Shown here: piece after piece, positions 43,501 to 50,889 of the stretch
How the letters are laid out: every line of letters starts with the position of its first letter
Numbering within the stretch: the stretch's first letter is position 1
NCBI RefSeq assembly: GCF_001005825.1
Contig: NZ_LBHV01000014.1
Location: 1-64,000, forward strand
Origin: Rhizobium sp. LC145
GTDB lineage: Bacteria > Pseudomonadota > Alphaproteobacteria > Rhizobiales > Rhizobiaceae
Reading direction: 5' to 3'
Length of the DNA: 64,000 nt
The notes under the pieces: generated by a model
Databases searched by the model: none
Seen by the model: only the letters and a program-made list of their open reading frames with translations
What the model was told of the DNA's origin: nothing
Program-made: the position numbers and the translations under genes

Positions 43501-43951
43501 AAACTGGGCCAAGGTCGAAAATATCGCCAAGGGTGTCGGCGGTTTGGCCGGCGTCGTGGCGGGAGCCTACAGCATCTTCGACGGCGTTCAGGCCATCCGC
43601 AAGGGCGATGACGTGACCGGCGGCATCAATATTACCGCAGGGTCTCTCGGGGCGCTGGCCGGTTTGGCTTCAGCCGTCGAAGGCGGTGCAGGCCTTCTTG
43701 GTTCGAATGCTCTCAGAGCGATCATGGCTCCGTTGGCCGGGGGGCTTGGAATGCTGGCCGCAGGTGTCGGCGCGATTGCCATGTTCCTTCCGGGGCTGAT
43801 CGCAGAAGGCAAGCAACAGACCAGGGCGGACAATTTCGGCAGTCTCCTCGGCGACTATCTGACGAAATACGAGATCGACGGCGTGCCGCACGGCGACCTT
43901 TGGGATGTGCCAGACGACGCCTGGCCCGAGACGAGCGACGGCTTGTCGTAA
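40583..43951 (+). CDS. nopX: NopX/HrpF-like type III translocon protein with three N-terminal repeats
   Basis: 1122 residues, no signal peptide. The first ~400 residues are three tandem ~130-residue repeats, each with RSAEDIINxNPLLKNLGNQ, DADAAYRAxQVLEHIE, a FDGDG acidic loop and TEAGRLQDFGKYGF. The middle part (NPDKYSAEEKAGALQELLAA and DPEVVKYLNENSAKQMSELL) matches the HrpF/NolX core. Near the C-terminus two hydrophobic stretches (GGLAGVVAGAYSIFDGVQ; LAGGLGMLAAGVGAIAMFLP) could insert in a host membrane, and it ends YEIDGVPHGDLWDVP. HrpF and NopX help effectors cross the host plasma membrane. ATG 40583 has AGGAGAGG upstream. Larger than known HrpF/NopX proteins as I recall them, largely through the extra repeat. 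Confidence 0.8.
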   Translation: MSKVMSKPSSPVDPDSVDPNNVGAWEDAKKQAQDAGIRWERPAGDNRSAEEIINDNPLLKNLGNQAGVKESLELRVGGDIETDADAAYRAAQVLEHIETFDGDGERLASNDIGNDRIDGFTSSDEARHDTEAGRLQDFGKYGFSNLKGELNDITSAVEDPEARKQAEELGIQWERPEGDDRSAEDIINGSNLLKNLGNQSDVKDMLRERVGDFENDADAAYRAVQVLEHIERFDGDGKEIVGGDVGNGSVDGFTNSGEAKPNTEAGRLQDFGKYGFSHLKGKMENPDTVGNDKEAREAAEKAGIKWELPEDDKRSAQDIIDDNPLLKNLGNQSGVKDMLKERVGDFEKDADAAYRAIQVLDRITMYDSEGKVQSGDNVSNTSIDGFTSSAEARHGTEAGRLQDFGKYGFESLPDVQKTEDIGSYKDFLSTNKDADETSKTLAKYAAIIGENYDAIKGKVGADGKVTADDLKKYMDENPQISDDFKEALNFWSKPGAFDKLETAADPLKFKPDGNVSKDDISNWIKSQAPKDAGSAITFLSGVTNGNAVGDVDLSKLNKDIFENPDKYSAEEKAGALQELLAAQQLVIKGAEAGMWGDDYGKVAISNRARTHPDPNEILNDLNNHISILESDPEVVKYLNENSAKQMSELLEDNPGLKDALQKTYDDEIKSGESLNKLWETNTKDGKTDQQAALAEFFTSASLYQEVLGIKDPAAIRDVIGSSEHAQEFKDFYEKSLVSGTRLEELMKDNTFEEAVSAYSAEVALYNAALDPDFTGKFDKELNNNFNRIAQDNLMKDGSFDDLKSAFGINGGDELDEEKVRSMVDEIIKSNPELVTNPNGSTATADQIMAGIRGSWDVLRQGTKSLAELKSEWLNPDVKHLADKGVLHGISGIFMAGVTIAKGAQSGGNLTEKNKVDIATGSVMTVTLLTEGGVKAYKDYLNNVAEKHPSSDLGKKIGKMTDEQKSAFIDDKMKNWAKVENIAKGVGGLAGVVAGAYSIFDGVQAIRKGDDVTGGINITAGSLGALAGLASAVEGGAGLLGSNALRAIMAPLAGGLGMLAAGVGAIAMFLPGLIAEGKQQTRADNFGSLLGDYLTKYEIDGVPHGDLWDVPDDAWPETSDGLS

Positions 43952-43959
43952 TGTGTCCC

Positions 43960-43992
43960 TTCCGGCCGGGCTTGATCCAAGTCCGGCCGGAA
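43960..43992 (+). terminator. Long hairpin just behind the nopX-like gene
   Basis: Arms TTCCGGCCGG and CCGGCCGGAA with an inner CTTG-ATC-CAAG stem, so the whole element folds into a nearly continuous 15-bp stem. It begins 8 bp after the stop codon. There is no clear T-run, so it may protect the 3' end of the message or act with Rho. Confidence 0.6.
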
Positions 43993-44098
43993 ATCCGGTT
44001 TGCAGGACGAGCCAGCGCCTTTGAGGCTCAGGTGCACGGACAAAGGACAGAAGCAGGCGGCGAGTTGCCGATCCGCCAGTCCGCTCCCACCCTCATCT

Positions 44099-44986
44099 TC
44101 AGCGCGTCGGAACCGATTCCCGAAAATCGGCCAGATCGCGGTTGAACCGCTGCGTTTCCTCTAGGAATGGTGCGTGTCCAGAATCGGTATAGATTCGCGA
44201 GCGGACTGCCGGGTTGAGTGCCCTCGCACGCTCAAGGCTCGGGCGCGCCATGACCAGCGCATCCTTTTCACCATAAACCATAAGCACGGGAGCCTTGATC
44301 TTGGGCAGCCCTTCCGCCGCAAAGACCGTCATGGAAGGCACCGTCCGCGTCATGATCCATGATGCCATCGCCGCATTGGACAACAGCCGCTCGAACGTCG
44401 CCTGATCAGGCTGCGTCGCAAAGCACAGTGCCAGAAAGTCGCGCATTGCATCGAGGTGAACCTTCAGGTCGTCCGAAGCAAGACCCGCATAGACTTCGGG
44501 ATGCGGCGTTATAAGCTCAGCTTTCAGTTCGACGACGCCGCCCACATAGATCACGCCGCCGATCTCATCGTCGTCATAGGCTGCAATATAGTTGGAAATG
44601 ACTGCTCCGCCCAGTGACCAGCCGACAAGAACCGGATGTTTGGCCTTCGTCGCCTCAAGTACGGCGCGCAGATCGTCAGCCCAGCGGCGTCCGTCGCCAT
44701 AGGCCTCGGCATCCTGTGGCTTTCCAGAAAGTCCGTGGCCGCGAAGATCAAAGGTGATCAGCCGATAACGCGAAAGATCGGGGCTGTTCAACTGGCTCTC
44801 CCAGTTGAGATGGCTCCCGAGCAATCCATGGATGAAGACGATGGGTGGTCCGGCAGGATTGCCCCCTTCCTGAACCGCGATGTCGACGCCGTCCGACGAC
44901 TTCACGATATAGTTCTTCTGCGCCGCCATCGCGGCCGAGGACACCACCATCATCATCAGGGCGGCCAGCCATAGCGCGCGCATCAT
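44099..44986 (-). CDS. Exported alpha/beta hydrolase
   Basis: About 295 residues with a signal-like N-terminus (MMRALWLAALMMMVVSSAAM) and an alpha/beta-hydrolase fold: oxyanion region FIHGLLGSHLNWE, FDLRGHGLSGKP, nucleophile elbow VGWSLGGAV, acid in VMVYGEKDALV and histidine in YTDSGHAPFLEE. The catalytic Ser/Asp/His triad is complete. A longer start at 45082 is possible but lacks a spaced ribosome site. It is divergent from a TetR gene with two operator-like sites between them, a common regulator-target pair. Nothing links it to type III secretion except position. Confidence 0.82.
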   Translation of the reverse strand: MMRALWLAALMMMVVSSAAMAAQKNYIVKSSDGVDIAVQEGGNPAGPPIVFIHGLLGSHLNWESQLNSPDLSRYRLITFDLRGHGLSGKPQDAEAYGDGRRWADDLRAVLEATKAKHPVLVGWSLGGAVISNYIAAYDDDEIGGVIYVGGVVELKAELITPHPEVYAGLASDDLKVHLDAMRDFLALCFATQPDQATFERLLSNAAMASWIMTRTVPSMTVFAAEGLPKIKAPVLMVYGEKDALVMARPSLERARALNPAVRSRIYTDSGHAPFLEETQRFNRDLADFRESVPTR

Positions 44987-45091
44987 CGAGACGAATCTGC
45001 CTCGCCTCGGACCGCCGGCGTCTGGCCCCGTATGTTGCTCGTTCCACGGCACCGTCAGGATCAGTTTGTTCACGTCCTTCATCCTTATATT

Positions 45092-45152
45092 TAGTGATCG
45101 CTACAAACTAAATGCTTGCCTGATGGTGTCAAGTTGTCTTTAGTGACCGCTA
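45092..45152. promoter_or_regulatory. Two TetR operator-like sites between the hydrolase and tetR genes
   Basis: TAGTGATCGCTA (45092-45103) and TAGTGACCGCTA (45141-45152) are near-palindromic and differ in one base; both are preceded by TT. The second reaches the tetR start codon. Their position in a divergent promoter region suggests autorepression plus control of the hydrolase gene. Confidence 0.6.
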
Positions 45153-45769
45153 TGGATAAGCTCGTGAAGAAACGTCGAGGCGGGCCGCGCACCTTTGACA
45201 GGGATCAGGCGATCGATATCGCCATGCGCCTGTTCTGGCGGCATGGATATGAGGGCGTCTCGCTGAACGATCTGACGGCTGCGATCGGGATCGCGCCGCC
45301 GAGCCTCTATGCGGCGTTCGGCAGTAAGGCAGGCCTCTACCGCGAGGCGCTCGATCGATATTCCGGCCTGCCGAGGGCGCTGAGCAATCTTGGCGAGACC
45401 GCCAATCTTTACGAAGCGGTCGAAACCCTCCTCGATCGCGCAATCGATGCCGTCACCGATCCCGACGAAGAACGTGGCTGCATGATTTCGAGTGGCATGA
45501 TCCAGTGCGGCGAGGCCCATGCCGCCCTGGCCCGGGAATTGGCGGAGCGCCGAAGTATGATGCGTGACACCATCGCCCTGAAGCTCGAGCCCTGGCTGGA
45601 TCGGAATCACGCCGCATCCCTGTCACGCTACCTCGTCACCATTCTGCAGGGCCTTTCAGTCCAGGCACGCGACGGCGCCTCCCGCGAAGACCTGAAGCAG
45701 ATCGCGAGTGAGGTCGTGGCCGGCGTCAAGGCCCGGAACCTTCCGGATTACAAAAGAGGAGCGCCGTAG
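45152..45769 (+). CDS. TetR-family transcriptional regulator
   Basis: 205 residues. The DNA-binding domain reads AIDIAMRLFWRHGYEGVSLN and AAIGIAPPSLYAAFGSKAGL. The C-terminal part with a cysteine and EERGCMISSGMIQCGEAHAA is of the TetR_C type found in NemR/AcuR-like and YxaF-like regulators; in some of those a cysteine senses electrophiles, which is only a suggestion here. ATG 45152 is preferred over TTG 45116. It faces the hydrolase gene across paired operator-like sites. Confidence 0.86.
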   Translation: MDKLVKKRRGGPRTFDRDQAIDIAMRLFWRHGYEGVSLNDLTAAIGIAPPSLYAAFGSKAGLYREALDRYSGLPRALSNLGETANLYEAVETLLDRAIDAVTDPDEERGCMISSGMIQCGEAHAALARELAERRSMMRDTIALKLEPWLDRNHAASLSRYLVTILQGLSVQARDGASREDLKQIASEVVAGVKARNLPDYKRGAP

Positions 45770-45779
45770 GGACTGGAAT

Positions 45780-45794
45780 TTTGCCACCGGCAAA
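45780..45794. terminator. Short hairpin between convergent tetR and LysM-protein genes
   Basis: TTTGCC-ACC-GGCAAA lies in the 30-bp gap between the two stop codons. On the minus strand it is followed by AATT. A weak two-way terminator is possible. Confidence 0.35.
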
Positions 45795-45799
45795 CCCAT

Positions 45800-48700
45800 T
45801 CAAGCCGTGGGCAGCGCCAGTTCCGGAATGCCGAGCGTGGTGAGTGCGATATCGATCTGGGTTACGGAACTCGGCGAGGCATCGCCGTCCTCGACATAGA
45901 ACCGTTCGCCGAAAATAGTCTTGTACGGCGTCACGACTTCCTGATTATAGAGCATGTCGCTCGTGTATTCGTAGTCATCCTCAGCGGTCGCTTCCAGCTT
46001 GGTGGCGTCGCCGCCGAACTCGTCGATCGTATGATGCAGGTTATCGCGCAGCGTCGCCAACTGTTCCGGGGACATGTTGTTCAGCCAGTCGGCGAACGCT
46101 GACTGGTGGGCCGGATTGTCGAGATCGAAGCCCTTGTCCTTGGCATATTCGACGAGAAGCGGGACTGGGCTGTGGCCGTCGCCGCTCTGGTCGACCAGTG
46201 CTTTGGCGACATCGGTGTCGAGATCGGAATGATCGAGGAAACGCGCCGAGGTTTCGTTATCGTATTTATTGCTTTCGCGAACCTCGGAAACGATCATGGA
46301 AGCGCCGACGCCGAGGATGACCACGCCGAGGCCGATCGGTCCGGCGATCGTTCCGGCCCCGAAGGCGGCAGTCACGCCGCCTGCCGCGGTTGCGGCATGG
46401 ATGCCTCCCATCAGCGGATCGCCTTGCGCGAAAGCCTGGACTGAGTTCACGCCGTCGAAGACGGCGCCGATCGCTCCAAGGAGTTTGGTGCCGCCGCGCA
46501 GGCTGCCGTCGAAATGCCGGACCGCGAAGGAATCCGGATTGATCATGTTGAGGCCGCTGCGGATCTCCACGGAGCGCTGCCAGAGACCTGCGGCGTCAAA
46601 AGTCGCCTTCAGGATGTTTTCGACGTTGGGCTCCGTGCCGGCCATACGAGCGGAATTGTAGAGGCTGGCGGCACTTCCGGCCGCACCGATCATCCGCAGC
46701 AACTGGCCGGGAACCGTCGAGGTCGAGAATGTCCGGATTCCGCTTTGCCTATTGCCATCGAGTGCGTTGAGATCGCTGTTCAGCGTCTCCATTTTCCTCT
46801 GGATCATCTCCGGCGTATCGGTTGCGGTCGGCAGCGAGGCTTCGATCGCGGTGATCGCCTTGTTCATGTCCCCTTCGGTCACGCCGAGGAGCTTGGCGAA
46901 CTTGCTATCGCGGAACTGTGCCAGGCTGTCGCGGACTTCCTGCATGCTTGCGGCATCGCCGGGTTTGAAATCGGTGAATTTCGGCAGGATGTCACGCTGC
47001 ACGTATTGGGTGAACACCTCCTCGGCCAGTTTGCGGCCGCGATCGGTGAGGCGTCCCTGGCTGCCGAGGAAGTTCAGCATCTGCGGGCTATCGAGAAGCT
47101 CCGGATTCGTGCGCAGCGCCGTCTGGATCGCCAGATAGGAGCGATCGTCGTTGAGGATGTTTTCGATCTGCTCGTTAATCAGCGCCTTCTGCTCGGCCGG
47201 CTGGTCCGGGAAGTTTCCGAGCTGGGTGAGCTGATCGAGCAGCGTTTCTCCGTGCTTGGCGACCTCTGCTTCGAGCCGCTCCTCGGTCTCGACCCACGCA
47301 TCGCCCTTCTCGGCCTTGTAGTCCTCGATGGCCTGGTTGAGCTGCTCCGGCGTCATCGTGTCGCCGTGGTTGTCGATCAGCCAGCGCAGTTCCTCCATAT
47401 GGGCGGAATATTCATCCACCGCGCTGTTGGCGCCGTACTGGGTCTGCTGGACGCCGGGGAGGATATCCTGGGTCAGAAGGGTCGTGTCCGACCCGTTTCT
47501 CTCGGACAGTTCCAGCGGATATTGAAGGCTGCCGCCCGCGCCGATGGAGCGCGTCAGTTCGTTCTGCGCATAAAAGCCGATCTCGGCCCAGCGTTCGATG
47601 ACGCTGTCGCCGAGCGGCGTGCCCTCTATCCGGTCGGCTATCTTCAGCATGGCTTCCACGCCGCCGACCCCGAGCATGGGATAGCCGGTTTGCTCCTGAT
47701 AGAGGGTGTTGGCGCGCTCAATCTCAGGCATGGCCGCTGAGACCAGTTCCGCAGCCAGCTCGGGCGCTACCCCCTCGGTCATGCCGTCAAGACGCAGGAA
47801 GCTTTCATAGGGCTTGGCCTGCAGGTCCTGGGCGGGATCGAAGTCGCCGAGCGGTTCGGTCGCATAATCGGCCATCGAACCGATGAAGTCGCTGGCATAG
47901 CCTGTGGCAAGCAGCGCCTGCTGCACCTCGGGGCTGGCATTCCCGTAGCTTTCGGCGAAGGCGTGGAACTGCGCTTGCTCATCGCTGCTCGACGCCTTGG
48001 CATTATCGACGATCGAACGGATCTGAGCTTCCACCGCCGGGCCGTTGTGCCCGGTCTTCTTCAGTTCGATGCCCGAGGCCGTGGCAGCCTGCTCGATCGC
48101 AAGCTCGGCGGGTCCGGCATCCCTCCAGTCGCGGTCATAAAGGTTTTGAAGCGCTTCAGCGCGTTCGTTTTCCGGCAGCGTCTGAAGGAAGGTTTCGATA
48201 TCGCTGGCGAGCGCCGTGGTTTCGCGACTATGGTCGACGGCGGCGGAGGGGTCGGCATATTCCAGAGCATTGCCGCGATCATAGAGTTCGGATGCGAAGG
48301 CTTCGACCGGATCGCTCTCCAGTCCTGCGTCTTCCACCGCCTGGGAAACGGCCATGCCGGCCGGGCCCGCATCGACCCAATCGGCCTGCGACAGGCGCAA
48401 CGCCGCGGCCTGTCGGGCTTCGGAAGGCAGGGCGGCCAGATATTCGGCGACGTCCTGTTTCATCGCCTCCGTTTCCGCCGCGGCGTCGATCCCATCGGCT
48501 GGTTCGCTATATTCGATCTGGTTGCCGCGATCGAAGAGCGAGTCGATGAAGTCATCTTCGCCCGCGGGCTCTCCCGTGGGATCGGACGGCGTATCGGCGA
48601 CGATTTCCGGCTCAGGCGCCGGCAGGATGATGATATCGCCGGGATGAAGGAGATCGCCGTTATGGTTGGCTTCGTCGGCATTGATCGCAAGCGCTTCGGC

Positions 48701-48940
48701 CGGATCGACGAAGTTTTCCCGCGCGATGTTTTCGAGCGTGTCGCCTGCTTCGACGACAAAGACGCGGTCGCCAAGCTCGGGTTGGTCATTCCGGCCATTC
48801 TGACCGCCGCCTTCCCGTTCCCGTGTTATCAGATCAATGTCTCGCCGGAATGCTTCACCCTGGGCCGGCGGGATTGGCGTTGCGGTATCATTGCTTTCAT
48901 CGAAACGATACCGGGCATTCACGTCGATCCTGTAGGCCAT
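45800..48940 (-). CDS. Giant LysM protein with hydrophobic C-terminal region, probable type III system component or substrate
   Basis: 1046 residues, acidic, no signal peptide. A LysM domain lies at about residues 58-107 (VFVVEAGDTLENIARENF ... NGDLLHPGDIIILP). Two ~83-residue repeats follow, with the shared motifs DRGN-xEY and ADWVDAGPAGMAVSQAVEDA / RDWRDAGPAELAIEQAATAS. The middle is alpha-helical and not recognised. Near residues 805-880 come two hydrophobic stretches (LLGAIGAVFDGVNSVQAFAQ; GTIAGPIGLGVVILGVGASM), reminiscent of translocator helices. The acidic C-terminus has SPEQLATLRDNLHHTI. Absence of a Sec signal together with a peptidoglycan-binding domain and location next to sctU suggest a type III substrate that meets peptidoglycan. 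Function is not known. Confidence 0.75.
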   Translation of the reverse strand: MAYRIDVNARYRFDESNDTATPIPPAQGEAFRRDIDLITREREGGGQNGRNDQPELGDRVFVVEAGDTLENIARENFVDPAEALAINADEANHNGDLLHPGDIIILPAPEPEIVADTPSDPTGEPAGEDDFIDSLFDRGNQIEYSEPADGIDAAAETEAMKQDVAEYLAALPSEARQAAALRLSQADWVDAGPAGMAVSQAVEDAGLESDPVEAFASELYDRGNALEYADPSAAVDHSRETTALASDIETFLQTLPENERAEALQNLYDRDWRDAGPAELAIEQAATASGIELKKTGHNGPAVEAQIRSIVDNAKASSSDEQAQFHAFAESYGNASPEVQQALLATGYASDFIGSMADYATEPLGDFDPAQDLQAKPYESFLRLDGMTEGVAPELAAELVSAAMPEIERANTLYQEQTGYPMLGVGGVEAMLKIADRIEGTPLGDSVIERWAEIGFYAQNELTRSIGAGGSLQYPLELSERNGSDTTLLTQDILPGVQQTQYGANSAVDEYSAHMEELRWLIDNHGDTMTPEQLNQAIEDYKAEKGDAWVETEERLEAEVAKHGETLLDQLTQLGNFPDQPAEQKALINEQIENILNDDRSYLAIQTALRTNPELLDSPQMLNFLGSQGRLTDRGRKLAEEVFTQYVQRDILPKFTDFKPGDAASMQEVRDSLAQFRDSKFAKLLGVTEGDMNKAITAIEASLPTATDTPEMIQRKMETLNSDLNALDGNRQSGIRTFSTSTVPGQLLRMIGAAGSAASLYNSARMAGTEPNVENILKATFDAAGLWQRSVEIRSGLNMINPDSFAVRHFDGSLRGGTKLLGAIGAVFDGVNSVQAFAQGDPLMGGIHAATAAGGVTAAFGAGTIAGPIGLGVVILGVGASMIVSEVRESNKYDNETSARFLDHSDLDTDVAKALVDQSGDGHSPVPLLVEYAKDKGFDLDNPAHQSAFADWLNNMSPEQLATLRDNLHHTIDEFGGDATKLEATAEDDYEYTSDMLYNQEVVTPYKTIFGERFYVEDGDASPSSVTQIDIALTTLGIPELALPTA

Positions 48941-49055
48941 GGCGCTCTCTCGATCTGTTTGAAGGAAAAGTCGTCGACACTGCTTTGGACGGCGGGAACT
49001 ATAGGCAAACGGGCCGGCGCTCGGGTTACAGTTTTATGAATTTTTTATGCTGTCC

Positions 49056-49715
49056 CTAAAATACGCGGACCTTGGCGCCGAGGCCGACGCGATCATAGAG
49101 ATCGATCACGTCGGTATTGGTCATGCGAAAGCAGCCCGATGATGCCGCGGTGCCAACCGTCTCGGGCTCGTTGGAGCCATGGATGCGGTAAAGGGTTTCG
49201 CCGAGATAGAGAGCCCGCGCACCAAGCGGATTGTCGGGACCTCCCGCCATGTGGCGGGGCAGGTCCGGCCGGCGCGCAAGCATGTCGGCGGGAGGGCGCC
49301 ATTCCGGCCATTGGCGTTTGGCGCTGATGCGCTCGCTGCCGTACCAGCCATAGCCCTCCTTGCCGACGCCGACTTGGTAGCTTTGCGCAAAGCCGCCCGG
49401 CTCGATGAGATAGAGACGGCGCGCGGCGGTATCGATCAGGATCGTGCCGGCGGTTTCATTCGTCTGATAGGCGACGCGTTGCCGCGTGCTGCGATCGGCG
49501 CCTGCGGCCCGATTGGCTGGCCCCGAAGGGGTGACGCCGGGGTGCGTCGGCGAAAACAGAAAGTCGATATAGCCCTCGTCAAAGGCAGGACGCGCCCTCG
49601 AGGACTGGGCTTGGGCCGGAGCGCTTGCAAAGGTGAGGAGCGCTGTGAGGGGGAGGAGCCATAGGGCAAACTGTCGGGGCATCGTCTTCATCCTGTCCAG
49701 CATTCTTGCGGTCAT
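49056..49715 (-). CDS. L,D-transpeptidase (YkuD domain), periplasmic, coupled to sctU
   Basis: 219 residues with a signal peptide (LWLLPLTALLTFASAPAQA). The YkuD domain has GTILIDTAARRLYLIEPGG at its start and the catalytic region HGSNEPETVG ... SSGCFRMTN, with the nucleophilic cysteine; the His before Gly-Cys in the textbook motif is Ser, as in many alphaproteobacterial members. Its activity would cross-link or exchange peptidoglycan stem peptides. ATG 49715 overlaps the sctU stop as ATGA; a later ATG at 49691 also gives a signal peptide. In this operon it may make room for the secretion apparatus in the cell wall. Confidence 0.82.
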   Translation of the reverse strand: MTARMLDRMKTMPRQFALWLLPLTALLTFASAPAQAQSSRARPAFDEGYIDFLFSPTHPGVTPSGPANRAAGADRSTRQRVAYQTNETAGTILIDTAARRLYLIEPGGFAQSYQVGVGKEGYGWYGSERISAKRQWPEWRPPADMLARRPDLPRHMAGGPDNPLGARALYLGETLYRIHGSNEPETVGTAASSGCFRMTNTDVIDLYDRVGLGAKVRVF

Positions 49716-50761
49716 ATCAGCTTGGCCGCGACCAACAGGTCGGCTACCCGCTGGAACATTTTCTCCGGCACTGGCTCTCCGGTGCGCGCCGAGCGGGCGA
49801 TCGCATCGGCGAGGCCGGTATCGCGGATCACCGGAATATCCGTCAGCAGCGCCTCGGTTATCATCGTGCGCGACTGGGTGGGGCTGGCGCGGCAGGCGAT
49901 CATCGGTACTGGCGTCTCGCCGCGGACATAACGGATGCCGACGGTCCAGCCGTCCGGTGCGCCGACGAGCAGCGAGGCGTTCATCAGTCCGGTCTTGGTG
50001 GCATATGCCTGCATTTCGCGTCGTTGTTTGCGACGCTGTTGCAGGATCGCCGGATCGCCTTCGGCGTCGCGTCGTTCCCGCTTCTGCTCGCTCTTTGTCA
50101 TCTTCATATCGCGCCTGAACAGCCAATCCTGTACGAGCACGTCGATCACTCCGACGACGAAGAAGGCGATGACCGCGGTGATGATCAAGGGCTGGAGCAA
50201 TGCCTTGAAGACGTTGGTGAGACAGGGCGCACCGCAGGTGGGCGACAGGATGAGCGCCTGCAGTCCCATGCGGAAGATGACCACGAAGGCGGTCGCCAGC
50301 ACCGCGACCTTGAAGAGCGCCTTGAAGAATTCCACGACGCTGCGCATGGAGAAGATGCGCTTGGCACCCGAGACCGGATTGATATGTTCGAAATTCGGCG
50401 TGATCGGCTCCGTTGAGAAGACGAACCCTCTCATGACGACGAGATTGGTGAGAACGATGGCGGCGATCGTGACCGCCAGCAGGGGTACGGCCAGGTTCGT
50501 CAGGATGGAGCCGGCAAGGGCGAGCACGGTTGGCCACAGTTCGGCGAAGGCATCGACGTGAACCCGGCGGGCGACGAGGCCCACGAGTTCCTCGATCTTC
50601 GCCTGCACGCCCACCAGAGCGTAAGCGAGATAGCCGATCGAGGCGAACATGACCGTGCCGGCGACCAGATCCTGGCTCTTGGAAACCTGCCCTTTCTCTC
50701 GGGCGTCGCGGATCTTCTTGTCTGACGCCGGAAGGCTTTTTTCCTCGCTTGTCGCGCTCAT
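49712..50761 (-). CDS. sctU: SctU, type III export apparatus switch protein, lacking the NPTH motif
   Basis: 349 residues. The N-terminus EEKSLPASDKKIRDAREKGQ is the family hallmark, followed by four membrane segments (about 34-54, 84-110, 148-172, 190-212) and a cytoplasmic domain. MTKSEQKRERRDAEGDP matches the linker before the autocleavage site. At residues 268-271, where SctU/FlhB proteins have NPTH, this one reads APDG (context LLVGAPDGWTVGIRYVRGET). The flanking residues align without gaps, so cleavage by asparagine cyclisation appears impossible. Neighbours (sctV, sctD, sctX, sctY) assign it to a non-flagellar system rather than FlhB. It ends in an ATGA overlap with the L,D-transpeptidase gene. 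Confidence 0.88.
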   Translation of the reverse strand: MSATSEEKSLPASDKKIRDAREKGQVSKSQDLVAGTVMFASIGYLAYALVGVQAKIEELVGLVARRVHVDAFAELWPTVLALAGSILTNLAVPLLAVTIAAIVLTNLVVMRGFVFSTEPITPNFEHINPVSGAKRIFSMRSVVEFFKALFKVAVLATAFVVIFRMGLQALILSPTCGAPCLTNVFKALLQPLIITAVIAFFVVGVIDVLVQDWLFRRDMKMTKSEQKRERRDAEGDPAILQQRRKQRREMQAYATKTGLMNASLLVGAPDGWTVGIRYVRGETPVPMIACRASPTQSRTMITEALLTDIPVIRDTGLADAIARSARTGEPVPEKMFQRVADLLVAAKLI

Positions 50762-50889
50762 CCGAGGCTCCTGCGTGATGAGCTCTCGCAGGCGGCTTGC
50801 GGTCCAATCCTTCGGAAAGACGCCTGTCGCGTGTTGTCAGCCCGGATTTGAGCGGCTAGAACCACGGCGGACCTAACGGACGGGATGAA

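Noticed and set aside
44161..44200. Sequence CTAGGAATGG resembling the left box of the shared 40-bp element
   Set aside because: It lies inside the hydrolase coding region, lacks the GGCA end and the right box, and points at no start.
49949..49960. Loss of NPTH in SctU as a local frameshift artefact
   Set aside because: Conserved SctU residues continue in the same frame immediately before and after the site, so no compensating indels are needed.
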